This document shows, piece by piece, positions 35,871 through 45,481 of a stretch of DNA of 64,000 nucleotides. The stretch comes from an uncultured Leucobacter sp. (lineage in GTDB: Bacteria > Actinomycetota > Actinomycetes > Actinomycetales > Microbacteriaceae), in assembly GCA_937967375.1 (NCBI GenBank), contig CALCJF010000038.1, positions 21,432 to 85,431 of the forward strand. The letters run 5' to 3'. Position numbers and translations under genes: made by a program. Position 1 is the first letter of the stretch, and the number at the start of each line of letters is the position of its first letter. The notes beneath the pieces were generated by a model, which did not search any database, was not told the DNA's origin, and saw only the letters and a program-made list of their open reading frames with translations.

Positions 35871-36853
35871 CCCAGGGCGTCACCGTCGATACTTCGCATG
35901 TGCTGGTCGATCCGTCGATGACCAGGGAGAACCTGTACGTCGCGATGACTCGCGGCCGGGACGGGAACTACGCCTACGTCGCCGTCGACACCCCCGACGA
36001 CGCACACCGGCACCCGCATGAGGCTGCGGACGTGGAGGAGGCCGCCAGGCGGGTGCTGTTTGGGGTGCTGAACCATTCCGGGGTGGAGCTGTCGGCGCAC
36101 GAAACGATCGAGCGGGAGCAGGAGAAGTGGGGGTCGATCCGTCAGCTCGCCGCCGAGTACGAGACCATCGCCACCGAAGCCCAACACGACCGCTGGGCCA
36201 CCCTCATCCACGCTTCTGGCCTCACCCCATCACAAGCAGGCGCCGTGCTCGACTCCGATACTTTCGGCGCCCTCGCCGCCGAACTCCGCCGCGCCGAGGC
36301 GAACCATCACGACGTCGACCGGCTTCTCCCGCGCCTCGTGAAAGCTCGGGGCTTCGATGACGCCGACGACATCGCCTCCGTCCTGCGCTGGCGCCTCGCG
36401 ACCGCCACCCAGCACCCCGCCACAGGTGGGCGCGCGGCGCAGGCTCCGAGGTTGATCGCGGGCCTTATCCCGGTCGCTAACGCGATTACGGAGCCGGATA
36501 TGCGGAGGGCGCTCGCGGAACGTCATCAACTCATCGAGCAGCGCGCTGCGACCCTCGCTGAGCAAGCCGCGGCAGATGGTGCGCCGTGGATGCGGGCGCT
36601 CGGGGCGCGGCCGGATGATCCACGCAAGCAGGAGGCCTGGGCCCGGTACGCGCGCACCGTCGCCGCATACCGCGACCGCTACGGAGTCACGAGTGACGAT
36701 GGTCTCGGGCCGGCTCCGGACGGGATCGCGCAGAAGATCGACCAAGCCCGCGCCACGCAAGCAATCCAACGCGCGCGAGCACTCACGACTCAGCGGGAGC
36801 GCCCTAAGGCCGCACCGAACGCGCTGATTCGCCAGAGGGGGCGATCGTTGTAG
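35849..36853 (+). pseudogene. ICE relaxase (MobF/TraA type), 3' part
   Basis: The displaced C-terminal 334 residues of the ICE relaxase, beginning with YAVTAYRAQGVTVDTSHVLV and MTRENLYVAMTRGRDGNYAYV, the last helicase motifs, and continuing into a helical tail. Joined to 24411..26966 it gives an uninterrupted protein of about 1,186 residues. The element arm happens to supply an in-frame GTG at 35828 preceded by GAGAGG, so this fragment could be translated as a separate polypeptide of about 341 residues. It lacks the nucleotide-binding motifs and is unlikely to act alone. Confidence 0.88.
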
Positions 36854-37005
36854 GCGACCCGAGGGTTCCGCTTCTCGGAGGCTCGACGTACAGTAGTGGC
36901 AGAGCGGCAGAAAACTGCATGACATATTTCGCCTCCGGGCCGGGCTTTCGGGCCACCTCCATTAGCGCCGCGACTAATTGCAGTGCGCTAGTGAGAGGAA
37001 TCATC

Positions 37006-37350
37006 ATGTTGAGCTTCATCGTCTCGGGAATCGCGAGCGTGGTCGTCAGGCTGAACCGTTACCTTCCCAGTTTTCGGCTCATTCAGCGCGTCGTCCATCG
37101 ACGCGACAGCCACAAGTGGGGCGTTCCCGCGATGCTCCCCGCGGTGCCCTACTTCCTCGTCGCGAACATCTTCAAAGGCATTCTCGAGGACGGAGGGCAC
37201 GCCTTGTTCAGCGTGCCGCTCCTGTGGTGCCTGGTCATGGGAATCGTGTTCATCGTGCTCGGCCCGATCAGCCTCCTGCTCCTCGCAAAGGCTCGGACAC
37301 GAGAAGCCATCGCTCGCTGGAACGCGCGGCGCCAGGAGCAGAACCCCTAG
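37006..37350 (+). CDS. Small ICE membrane protein (often called sulfate permease)
   Basis: A 114-residue protein with two membrane segments (about 42-58 and 70-92) and a basic tail (TREAIARWNARRQ). The block RRDSHKWGVPAMLPAVPYFLVANI is familiar from short proteins that follow the relaxase gene in actinobacterial ICEs. Databases often name them sulfate permease, a label with no support in a protein this short. ATG 37006 has AGAGGA seven bases upstream. It lies 152 bases after the relaxase 3' part. Its job is unknown; location suggests a link to transfer. Confidence 0.6.
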   Translation: MLSFIVSGIASVVVRLNRYLPSFRLIQRVVHRRDSHKWGVPAMLPAVPYFLVANIFKGILEDGGHALFSVPLLWCLVMGIVFIVLGPISLLLLAKARTREAIARWNARRQEQNP

Positions 37351-37576
37351 AAGGACAAGGTACGCGCCGAGTGGGCGTCTTCTCATGCTGATAGCCGGTG
37401 ATCGTAGGGGCTTCGGCCATTCCGATAGTCATGGAGGCGGGATGCTGAGATGAAGCGCGACATGCTCTTGTCTCCATAGCGTTTTCGCCAGGCTGGTCGG
37501 ATGCACAGAAACCATTTGCCAAGACCATCTAGCCTGATCTCTTTCCTATACGTGGCCCTCGAAACAGGGATGCGAC

Positions 37577-38752
37577 GTGGGTAGGCCCCGCACTCCGATC
37601 GGCACATTCGGCAAGATCAGCCACCGCAAGATCGGCAAAGGCCGCAACGAGGCGCGCGCCCGCTACCGAGACTGGGACGGCAAGCTGCGCGCCGTCCAAT
37701 GCAGCGGCTCCACCCGTGCAGCGGCGGAACTCGCACTCAAACGAAAGCTTGCCGAACGCTCTCTTTTCCAGCCGGGCTTCATCGGCATCAGCGCCGACAG
37801 CCGGTTCCCGGCGCTCGTGGACTACTGGCTCGAAGACATGGAGATCGAAGATCGCCTCTCGAAGACCACACGACAGCTCTATGAACGCAACATGCGCACC
37901 CTCGTCGCGCCGGTCTTCGCTGAGCTCACTCTGCGCGAAATCGGGGTCGCTCGCTGCGACTACTTCCTGAAACAGCTTGCGAAGCAGAGCTACAACAGGG
38001 CCAGGCAAGCCCGCGTCGTCCTCAGGCTCGCACTCGGCCTCGCCGTACGGCACGAAGTGATCCCGCGCAACCCAATGGATCACGTCTCCCGGCTGCGCCG
38101 CCCCGTCAGCATCCCGGACGCATTCGAGGACTCCGACATCGAGCTGATCCGCGAATCCGTGCGCGCCTGGGAAGAACGGAAGATCACTGCCGGGCCGAGA
38201 CCTGACGGGCAGCTCGGCCAGATCATCGAAGTGATCCTCGGAACCTCTGTCCGGATCGGGGAGGTGCTCGCGATCCGGCTGCGCGACCTGGATCTGCGCA
38301 GTACGATCCCGACGGTGAAGATCACCGGCACGATCGTCAGCCGGAAAGGCGAACCGACGCACCGGCAGGATCACCCGAAAACCTCGCGTTCGGTGCGAAG
38401 GATTGCGCTCCCGGCGTTCGTGGTGAAGGCGATCAAGGCTCGGCTGAAGAAGCGGCTCTCGATCGATCCCGACGCTTTGCTGTTCTGCAACCGTAAGGGC
38501 GGGCCGATGACCACGAACAACGTCCGTCGGCAGCTCCGCTCGATCATGGACAAAACCGGGCTCGAAGGCGTTACACCCCATAGATTCCGCAGGACCGGGG
38601 CCACAACGATCTATCACGCTGGGGGCCTTGAGCTCGCGGCCGGCCTCCTCGGGCACACCGATCCGAGGATCACCCAGCAGCACTACATCGCCCGCAACGA
38701 CCTCGTGGATCCGGCTACCGCATCAATGCTCGAACAGCGATTCGGAGGATAG
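37577..38752 (+). CDS. Tyrosine site-specific recombinase (integrase)
   Basis: A 391-residue phage-type integrase. An N-terminal arm-binding region (residues 1-65) is followed by a SAM-like core-binding domain (75-175) and the catalytic domain. Catalytic residues are visible: R226 (TSVRIGEVLAI), H335 and R338 (HRFRRTG), H360 (LLGHTD) and nucleophile Y370 (QQHYIA). Start is GTG. It is the only tyrosine integrase in the window and is the best candidate for insertion of the island at the proline tRNA, although about 8.4 kb of defence genes separate it from the att site at 47146..47190. A hairpin terminator follows 17 bases after the stop. Confidence 0.92.
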   Translation: MGRPRTPIGTFGKISHRKIGKGRNEARARYRDWDGKLRAVQCSGSTRAAAELALKRKLAERSLFQPGFIGISADSRFPALVDYWLEDMEIEDRLSKTTRQLYERNMRTLVAPVFAELTLREIGVARCDYFLKQLAKQSYNRARQARVVLRLALGLAVRHEVIPRNPMDHVSRLRRPVSIPDAFEDSDIELIRESVRAWEERKITAGPRPDGQLGQIIEVILGTSVRIGEVLAIRLRDLDLRSTIPTVKITGTIVSRKGEPTHRQDHPKTSRSVRRIALPAFVVKAIKARLKKRLSIDPDALLFCNRKGGPMTTNNVRRQLRSIMDKTGLEGVTPHRFRRTGATTIYHAGGLELAAGLLGHTDPRITQQHYIARNDLVDPATASMLEQRFGG

Positions 38753-38769
38753 TCGCCCCAGCGCGCACG

Positions 38770-38809
38770 GGGAACCGCGCCCGATCAAGATGATCCGGGC
38801 GCGGTTCCC
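38770..38809 (+). terminator. Terminator after the integrase gene
   Basis: A perfect 14-bp stem (GGGAACCGCGCCCG with CGGGCGCGGTTCCC) and a 12-base loop, 17 bases after the integrase stop. No U-run. Confidence 0.65.
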
Positions 38810-38839
38810 AGAACCCAGGTCTTCACGTAGGGTCGGAAC

Positions 38840-39043
38840 ATGGAGGACGACGGCATCAAGATCACGGATGACATGGAGATCCGCGTATCGGATCCAGGCA
38901 CTGGCTACCGCACGTGCCCGGTGTGCGGTGGCGATTGCGTTCCCGAGCCGAGTGGTGCAGATGGGTACGGCATCCGCATCATGTTCGTCTGCCCTGAGCA
39001 CGGAGTGCACAGCATTGTCGACCCGTTCGCGGACAAGCGCTAA
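38840..39043 (+). CDS. Small zinc-ribbon protein
   Basis: A 67-residue acidic protein with CPVCGGDC (residues 26-33) and a later C-P-E-H (FVCPEHGVH), which together can form a zinc ribbon. No named family is recognised. It lies just after the integrase terminator and 24 bases before the excisionase-like gene on the same strand, so it may be a small regulatory or DNA-binding protein of the island. The role is not shown. Confidence 0.55.
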   Translation: MEDDGIKITDDMEIRVSDPGTGYRTCPVCGGDCVPEPSGADGYGIRIMFVCPEHGVHSIVDPFADKR

Positions 39044-39067
39044 GGATCTGAACTACTCGGGCCGCTG

Positions 39068-39892
39068 ATGAACGATCCAGGAGCACGCAGCACGATCGTG
39101 CTGAACTCTGCTCAGATCGCGGTGCTCGAATGGATCAAGGCAGGGAGCCCCGACGGGGTCTACCCAAAGGGCGACTTCGGGCATCGCATTTCTGCCCGAG
39201 CGCTGCAAAGCCGCGGGCTCGTGCAGGTCTCGGGTCACGGTGCTCGATGGCGCGCTCAGCTCACTGAGCGAGGCAAGGCCTGGCCCGTTGCCATTCCTGC
39301 AGATGCCAAGGCAAGAAAACTTCAATCCCAAGCAAAGTCACGGGAACCGACTACGGGCGCTGAACCGCAAGTCACGCTGCATGTTGAAGCGGGCGAACGG
39401 GGCGGGGCGACCTTGAACGCTATGCGGAGAATCCGCAAACCCAAGCCAGCGAAATCACGCAAGATTCCGACGCGGCAAGTGAGCAAGCAGGAGACCTACA
39501 TGAAGTACAAAGTCGTCGTGACCCGGGTGCAAGTCGCCGAACGATGGGTGCGCGCAACCGATGAGGAGCACGCAGCCCAGAAAGTGCAAGAAGAGTTCGA
39601 GCGCCCCTACGGGTACGTCAGCGCTTGGAAAACCACCGCCTCCGAAGTCGAGGTCGTCGAAGCGGAGCAGACCACGGTGATCCGCCCGAATCTCCTATCA
39701 GAGACCGGGCCGATGCTGCTCTCCCTGAAAGACGCCGGTGCGGCCCTCGGCATCCCGCACTCTGCCGTGTACGAGCTCACGAAACGAGGCGAACTGGAAC
39801 ATGCCCGCATCGGTTCACGAAAGTATGTCTCCCGAGAATCGCTCATGGACTTCATCAAGGAGAACACCCATCGCGGCTACTACGCAGGGTGA
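39068..39892 (+). CDS. Excisionase-like protein with extra N-terminal domains
   Basis: A 274-residue protein. The C-terminal 60 residues (MLLSLKDAGAALGIPHSAVYELTKRGEL, then IGSRKYVSRESLMDFI) are a MerR-type excisionase helix-turn-helix with wing. Residues 1-75 look like a winged-helix region (AVLEWIKAGSPDGVY, ARALQSRGLVQVSGHGARW). A basic linker (residues 115-140) and a small domain beginning MKYKVVVTRVQVAERW lie between. Ordinary excisionases have 60 to 80 residues, so this is either a fusion or a gene reading through from an upstream ORF. An internal ATG at 39500 could start a 130-residue form. It is a good candidate for the recombination directionality factor of the integrase. Confidence 0.6.
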   Translation: MNDPGARSTIVLNSAQIAVLEWIKAGSPDGVYPKGDFGHRISARALQSRGLVQVSGHGARWRAQLTERGKAWPVAIPADAKARKLQSQAKSREPTTGAEPQVTLHVEAGERGGATLNAMRRIRKPKPAKSRKIPTRQVSKQETYMKYKVVVTRVQVAERWVRATDEEHAAQKVQEEFERPYGYVSAWKTTASEVEVVEAEQTTVIRPNLLSETGPMLLSLKDAGAALGIPHSAVYELTKRGELEHARIGSRKYVSRESLMDFIKENTHRGYYAG

Positions 39893-39984
39893 TGTCACTT
39901 TAGTTCCGAGATGGGAACCAATGTGACAAGGGCACTGGCCTGGACCGCCTACCGAAGAACCTTGATTCGACCTACTCTGGGGGC

Positions 39985-40401
39985 ATGGCAGAGTCCTGGG
40001 CGTCCAGCGAGCAGGCTCGACGCGCGATGCAGGCGAACCGCTCCCGGGACACGCAGCTCGAACTTGCCGTCCGCCGAGTTCTGCACGCGCAAGGACTCCG
40101 CTATCGAGTCGATTTCCGGCCGATAGGCGCCATCAGACGAAAAGCGGACATCGTCTTCACCAGGTATCGGATAGCCGTTTTTCTCGACGGCTGCTTTTGG
40201 CATGGCTGCGAACGTCACTTCGTGATGCCGAAGGCCAATGCCGCCTATTGGGAGGGCAAGATCACTCGCAATCGAGACCGTGACGCTGAGACGAACCGCC
40301 AGCTCGAAGCTGCGGGCTGGACCGTGCTGCGGTACTGGGAGCACCAGAACCCGGAAGAGATCGCGGCGGCGATCGTGACCGCAGTCACCGTCGGGCGGTG
40401 A
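39985..40401 (+). CDS. vsr: Very-short-patch repair endonuclease (Vsr)
   Basis: A 138-residue Vsr nuclease, which nicks next to T:G mismatches that arise when 5-methylcytosine deaminates. Seen are MQANRSRDTQLELAVRR at the start, the catalytic region RKADIVFTRYRIAVFLDGCFWHGC, and the late NRDRDAETNRQLEAAGWTVLRYWEH block, all typical. It is followed by a C5 methyltransferase gene, the usual partner, and then by a GIY-YIG endonuclease. ATG 39985 has a GGGGG stretch a few bases upstream. Length agrees with the family. Confidence 0.93.
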   Translation: MAESWASSEQARRAMQANRSRDTQLELAVRRVLHAQGLRYRVDFRPIGAIRRKADIVFTRYRIAVFLDGCFWHGCERHFVMPKANAAYWEGKITRNRDRDAETNRQLEAAGWTVLRYWEHQNPEEIAAAIVTAVTVGR

Positions 40402-40578
40402 ACTCACACACAGGCATCCGCGTTGGATCCGCAACAGCCGAAGAAGCGGGCATCGCTGTCCATGATGAGGGAAGAAGACCCGCATCGCTCGCCGAGGAGG
40501 ACTCCTGGTCACAGCCGCTGGAAGCCGGTGACGCTGTGTCTCGACGTGAATGACAGTGGCGGCCAGTACGATAGCCGC

Positions 40579-41742
40579 ATGGGAAACGTCACGCCGATCA
40601 GCGCAGCCCGGCCTCGGGTGCTTGAGTTCTTCGCAGGCATCGGCCTAGCTCGTATGGGACTCGAAGAAGCCGGTTTCCACGTTGCATGGGCGAACGACTA
40701 CGAGCCCGACAAGAAAGCCATGTACGACGCCCAGTTCGCCGAGTCGTCGAACCACTCATTCGCCCTCGGGGACATCGGCAAGGTCAAGGTGGATGACCTC
40801 CCGCGAGACGCCGAACTGGCGTGGGCTTCCTCTCCTTGCACGGACCTCTCGCTCGCCGGCACTCGAGCGGGGCTCGCGGGCGTGCAGTCAGGGACGTTCT
40901 GGCACTTCACGAAGCTGCTTAGAGAGCTTGAGGGTGATCGGCCCGAGGCTGTGGTTCTGGAGAACGTCGTTGGTCTTGCGACGTCGCATGGTGGAGATGA
41001 TCTCACTGCTGCAATTCGAGAGTTCAACGACCTGGGCTACTCGGTGGACGTGCTTGCCATTGACGCACGACGCTTTCTGCCTCAGTCACGGCCGAGACTA
41101 TTCCTCGTCGGCGCACAGAACCCGCCGGAAGACGTTGCGGAGCCGAACTCCGAGCTGCGGCCGGACTGGCTCCAGTGGGTCTACGGTGATAAGACTCTCC
41201 GCACTCATCGCGCGAAGCTCCCAGCTCCTCCAGCTCCGAAGACAGAAGGCCTGGGCGAGGTAGTGGAAGAAATGTCGCTGAACGATGAGCGTTGGTGGGA
41301 CGCGGACCGCACTGAGGCGTTCACTTCGTCACTTTCCCCCATGCAGCGGGATCGCGTGATGGCGTTGAAGCGAAGCCCCGGCGTGAAGTATCGAACGGCA
41401 TACCGACGCACTCGCAACGGCGTCGCTGTCTGGGAAGTTCGCCCGGATGACATCTCAGGGTGCCTGCGCACTGCTCGCGGCGGTTCATCGAAGCAGGCTG
41501 TTGTCCGTCTCGGAAATAAGCGTCTACAGGTTCGCTGGATGACTCCTCGCGAGTATGCGCGGCTCATGGGTGCGGGAGACTACGATCTGAGCGCTGCGAG
41601 GAACAACCAGGCACTGTTTGGGTTTGGAGACGCTGTCGCAGTGCCCGCAGTCTCCTGGCTTGCGAAGAACTACTTGATGCCGCTGGTCCGAGGGAAGCTC
41701 GCTTCTGCGAGTGAAGTCCAGGAGGCTGTCTCGAATGGCTAG
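40579..41742 (+). CDS. C5 cytosine DNA methyltransferase of a type II R-M system
   Basis: A 387-residue cytosine-5 methyltransferase. Motif I is VLEFFAGIGLARMGLEEAG (residues 14-32), motif IV SSPCTDLSLAG (85-94) with the catalytic Cys in PCT in place of the more common PCQ, motif VI VLENVVGL, motif VIII QSRPRLFLVG, and motif X near FGFGDAVAVPAVSWL. The TRD lies between about residues 240 and 330. The stop overlaps the start of the GIY-YIG endonuclease gene. With Vsr it forms a three-gene unit on the plus strand. ATG 40579 was chosen because motif I should lie about 15 residues from the start; the upstream frame extends 52 codons without support. Confidence 0.92.
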   Translation: MGNVTPISAARPRVLEFFAGIGLARMGLEEAGFHVAWANDYEPDKKAMYDAQFAESSNHSFALGDIGKVKVDDLPRDAELAWASSPCTDLSLAGTRAGLAGVQSGTFWHFTKLLRELEGDRPEAVVLENVVGLATSHGGDDLTAAIREFNDLGYSVDVLAIDARRFLPQSRPRLFLVGAQNPPEDVAEPNSELRPDWLQWVYGDKTLRTHRAKLPAPPAPKTEGLGEVVEEMSLNDERWWDADRTEAFTSSLSPMQRDRVMALKRSPGVKYRTAYRRTRNGVAVWEVRPDDISGCLRTARGGSSKQAVVRLGNKRLQVRWMTPREYARLMGAGDYDLSAARNNQALFGFGDAVAVPAVSWLAKNYLMPLVRGKLASASEVQEAVSNG

Positions 41743-42550
41743 CCGGGGCACAGCATCACCGCAAGGTGGGAACATTTCCAAGCCTCGGAAAAAGGATCTC
41801 CCAGCGCCGCTTGTGCAGGAGTTCCGGCAGCTTTTTGACGAGGCGAAGAAAGCCAAAGACGATCAAGGCAGAAAGATCTCATCAGCGAAGTGGGGCGTCT
41901 ATGCCTTCTTCGACTACGACGGAGAGCCGATCTACGTCGGGCAAACCCACGAACAACTCGCGACGCGCCTGAATCGTCACCTTACGAACCAACGCACTGA
42001 CGCCGTCGCAATGCGAATCCTTGACATCTTCGAAGTCGCAGAAGTGAGAATGTGGCCCGTATGGGAGCTCCAAGGAGTCTCCGCCAAAGATAAGGACGCG
42101 CTCCGTCTGCTCGATGCCTACGAGTACTCGGCGTACCTCGCTGCGATCGAAGACAGTAAGTTCGGAGCCATCCTCAACGAGAAGATTCCGCCGATCTCCA
42201 CACCGGTGGAGCTGCCCCAGTCGTACACTTTCCCGCTGATCTCCGAGCAGACGCGAAGGGAGCGAGGCCACGCCGATGTGCGTATCGCGAGGCGAGCTGA
42301 AACCATCGCTCGCCTCGCTGCCGTTGCCCACGAACGAGGCGAGGTATCTGACGGCCTGCGCCGAGTGCTTGTGATCCAAGCAGTGCGGTTGGCCTATATC
42401 TCTGCCATGCGGCTGGCCGAGGTCGAGGGGCGTCCAGAGCCGGATCCAGCTGCGATCTCTGTCGAAGGGCTCGTGGGCAGCGTGCTCTACGAGCACTCGG
42501 ACCCCCATGGTGAGAAGAGAGATGACGATAGTGATGGAGGCATCGCCTGA
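41735..42550 (+). CDS. GIY-YIG type II restriction endonuclease
   Basis: A 271-residue nuclease. The GIY-YIG signature appears as GVYAFFDYDGEPIYVGQT (residues 54-71), followed by the catalytic-type Arg and downstream polar residues in LATRLNRHL (75-83). A central conserved region (DAYEYSAYLAAI) and a helical C-terminus follow. GIY-YIG restriction enzymes of the Eco29kI kind have this size and partner C5 methyltransferases, and this gene overlaps the methyltransferase by eight bases. The target sequence cannot be read from the protein. An ATG 24 bases earlier in frame is less likely than 41735. Confidence 0.82.
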   Translation: MASRGTASPQGGNISKPRKKDLPAPLVQEFRQLFDEAKKAKDDQGRKISSAKWGVYAFFDYDGEPIYVGQTHEQLATRLNRHLTNQRTDAVAMRILDIFEVAEVRMWPVWELQGVSAKDKDALRLLDAYEYSAYLAAIEDSKFGAILNEKIPPISTPVELPQSYTFPLISEQTRRERGHADVRIARRAETIARLAAVAHERGEVSDGLRRVLVIQAVRLAYISAMRLAEVEGRPEPDPAAISVEGLVGSVLYEHSDPHGEKRDDDSDGGIA

Positions 42551-42814
42551 GCTCTTAGCATTGAACGCAGGAAGGATTGTTAATGGTGCCGATCCTCAAC
42601 TTTGATGGTTGCGCTGCCAGGCACCGGTCACGACTCCTAAGTAGGCTCAAGATCGCTTTCCCACCAGCTCGGTTAAATGCCTGGCCTCAGAGGCCCGAAG
42701 GCTTCGAATCGAGCTCCCTGTGCGCGAGTCGCAGGGTCTCCATGCCTAGCCCGAGGAGATCGTAAACTCATCGGTCTCTGAGCAGCGTGAACAAACGCCA
42801 CGCCGCTGTGTTCG

Positions 42815-45481
42815 CTATGAGGGCCTGAACTTCTGCGGCGGTGACTTCCGGAGAATGTTCTCAGCTTCAGTCCTCACGTCGGCGTCCAGGTCTGGCGTCG
42901 CAAGCAGCGTTTCAACATCGACGGCATCGAGCTCATGATCGGAGGTAAAAGTCAGCAGATGAGCGTGTGCGTCGAGCAGTTGAAGCGCCACGGCTCGGGA
43001 GAAACCCACCTCCTGAAGGTTGATCACCTTCGGGTCGCTTGAACCATATTCGACGATCCGTGCGACATTCAGCCCGGCTCCCTCCGCGCCGAGCGCTTGC
43101 ACACTGAGGTCATAGTAGTTCTCAAGATAGCTAATGATCTTGAAGCGCAGGCCTGTCTCGAGGTCTTTCATCATGCCTTCGATGATGATGTTGATGTGTT
43201 TGGGATTGCCGGCGTCGAAGGGTTCTTCAATCAGCTGGTTGGATCGCGCCCAATCACGATACGAGATCTTCCCAAGTTTCGTGTAGTAGGCAACCGTTCG
43301 GCTGATGACGAGCACGAGCGGATCTCCCTTGACCCAGTAGGACATGAGTACCGCCCAGTATCGGACACGCCCAGAATAGCCTGGTTCGCTTGCAGGCACG
43401 AGAGGGTCGAGACCACCCGATTCCTCACCAATCCAGTTGTAGAGGGCACCCACGCGAGACAGCATCTGGACGATGAGATCGTAGTCAAGTTCCTCGACAT
43501 TTGCGGGAACGAGGGCTCCGTCGACACCTTGGAGTAAGTTATCCCACACACGGTTCTGATACTTCGGAAGGATGCCCGGCGCACGACGGAGCACCTCTAC
43601 CGAGCCGGTGAAATCTGAGGCCGCCTTGTCTAAGATCTTCGAGCCACCGGGAACCTTCTCTGTGAACAGGGTGCGCAAGGGTGTCTGCTGTTTTCCGAGG
43701 AGATGCAGCATGAGAATGGAAGAGTATTGCTGAACAATGCGCTTGGCATCGTTGGAGGTGTTCTTCGCCAGAGGCTTGCCTTGTAAGACTTTCCCGATAT
43801 CGGTGAACTCTTTGGTTCGCCGGCCGGGGTTCACGAGGAAGCTCTCGGCGGTGACAGGCGCTCCTCGCGAGATGAGATCTCGTGTGCCTTCTTTCCAAGT
43901 GTTGGATTCATGCCGCACGCAAACGACATTGCCGGAGAAGTCGTAGGTGAGTCGGCCTGCGCGTCCTGCAAGGTTCTCGAAATCGATCTTCCCGAACCCC
44001 GAGGGGCCATGGGTGTCGTTAAGGACGAAGATGTTCTTGGCAGGAAGGTTCACACCCTCCAACAATGTCGACGTGCACGCGATGTACTGCAACGGAGAGT
44101 CCGGGTCCGCGAAGAGTGATTCGACCTTCTCACGCACTTCCTGAGGCATCTTCCCGTGGTGAAAGGCGACGCCTCGGCTGAGGGTCTCGACGAGGTAATA
44201 GTCCTTGTGTATGTGTTCTTTGATGAACTTGATCAGCTGGTCGATCCGCTCGTCGTGCACCTTCGGCAGGGCCGAGGACAAACCCATCGCAAAGTCTGCG
44301 GACTTTGCTGAGCTATTGATGTAGACGATGGACTTTCGGCTGCCGCTGAGCGATCGCACGAGGTCGATTGGATTCAGTGCGGCTAGAGGAAGATCCATCT
44401 CGCTATGGCTCGTTCCAGAGCCCGACAGGAAGTACTGTTTTCGATCAACCAGGTCAACGAAATAACGTTGCTGGGCGACAGTTCGTTCTTGAACCGACAA
44501 CGCTCCTTCGGTCGCCTTGTCAAATAGTTCTAGGAACAGCTCGGGGTTCTCAATACTGGGCGAGGCGAAAATCAGTTTTGTCGCGTACCGACGCGTAACC
44601 TCGACGATCGCGTGGTAATAGATAGACGAACGCGCGTCCTTTTTTGAGATTACCTTTTGCGCTTCATCTACGATGAGGTAGTCGATGTCGCGTTTGGCAT
44701 CAGCAAGATACCGAAGCAGTCGTTCGGGAGTGAAGACAAAGATTGTGCGTGGATACGCGTTCCTCAAAAAGCGTGGGAGCGATGGGAACGTAGCCACGTT
44801 TACCTCGGGCACATCTCTCAAGAGAGTCCTCAGGTCGGCTGCAGTTTGTCCGATGAGGGCTTTCGTCGGCACCAGAACCACGACGCAATGTCCGTCGAGT
44901 TCAGACCGCCGCATGATGTCATAGATGGCGTCTTTCAGGATGAACGACTTTCCAAGCGAGGTTGGGCCAGAGAAGCTGAAGTAGTCAGCACCTCGCATTT
45001 GCTCAGTGATGCGGAACTGGGCGTCCGTGAGCGTCTGTTCGCCGTGCTTTGTGGCTTGCGCAACTTCCTTAGCGGCTCGAAGAATGCCTCGGGACATAGG
45101 GAGTGAATACTCGGTGTGCGTTGCATTCGCGAGTGTCCTCAAGCCCGGGAAGTTTCCGAGTTCAACGAGCACGGCCGCAGCGACGGCTGAGACCCGGGTG
45201 CTGGACTGTTCCGATAACCCAACTAGTTCTTCACATTCGCGAAGCAATGCAATCAACGTGTATGAAGCCTCCCGATACTGTTCCTCCGTCGAATGCGAGA
45301 GTATGTCGGCGTAACGGAGGAGTCGTTCCACGAGATCCTCAGCAAGAGTCGCGGATGGTTGGTTCCCGGCGAGAAACGCTTCGGACACGCGCGTTTCCAG
45401 AACGGCAAGGTCCCGCTGATAGCCGTCTCGCGCGACAATGATGTCGCCCAATGCATCTGCAGCAATCCGTCCAGTCGTCAC
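42815..45481 (-). CDS. hamB: HamB helicase of a Hachiman defence system
   Basis: An 888-residue superfamily 2 helicase. Walker A is SGPTSLGKS (171-179), the DEAD-like box is DEAQ (272-275), motif III region IFASPS, and motif VI NLAGRAGRL. A helical N-terminal region of 150 residues and a long C-terminal region complete it. In Hachiman, HamB senses foreign or damaged DNA and holds HamA inactive until triggered. The GTG start overlaps the stop of the hamA gene (GTGA, 45478..45481), so the two proteins are made together. The DNA is clearly richer in A and T than the ICE genes, a sign of separate transfer. Identification rests on the DUF1837 partner and length. Confidence 0.85.
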   Translation of the reverse strand: MTTGRIAADALGDIIVARDGYQRDLAVLETRVSEAFLAGNQPSATLAEDLVERLLRYADILSHSTEEQYREASYTLIALLRECEELVGLSEQSSTRVSAVAAAVLVELGNFPGLRTLANATHTEYSLPMSRGILRAAKEVAQATKHGEQTLTDAQFRITEQMRGADYFSFSGPTSLGKSFILKDAIYDIMRRSELDGHCVVVLVPTKALIGQTAADLRTLLRDVPEVNVATFPSLPRFLRNAYPRTIFVFTPERLLRYLADAKRDIDYLIVDEAQKVISKKDARSSIYYHAIVEVTRRYATKLIFASPSIENPELFLELFDKATEGALSVQERTVAQQRYFVDLVDRKQYFLSGSGTSHSEMDLPLAALNPIDLVRSLSGSRKSIVYINSSAKSADFAMGLSSALPKVHDERIDQLIKFIKEHIHKDYYLVETLSRGVAFHHGKMPQEVREKVESLFADPDSPLQYIACTSTLLEGVNLPAKNIFVLNDTHGPSGFGKIDFENLAGRAGRLTYDFSGNVVCVRHESNTWKEGTRDLISRGAPVTAESFLVNPGRRTKEFTDIGKVLQGKPLAKNTSNDAKRIVQQYSSILMLHLLGKQQTPLRTLFTEKVPGGSKILDKAASDFTGSVEVLRRAPGILPKYQNRVWDNLLQGVDGALVPANVEELDYDLIVQMLSRVGALYNWIGEESGGLDPLVPASEPGYSGRVRYWAVLMSYWVKGDPLVLVISRTVAYYTKLGKISYRDWARSNQLIEEPFDAGNPKHINIIIEGMMKDLETGLRFKIISYLENYYDLSVQALGAEGAGLNVARIVEYGSSDPKVINLQEVGFSRAVALQLLDAHAHLLTFTSDHELDAVDVETLLATPDLDADVRTEAENILRKSPPQKFRPS

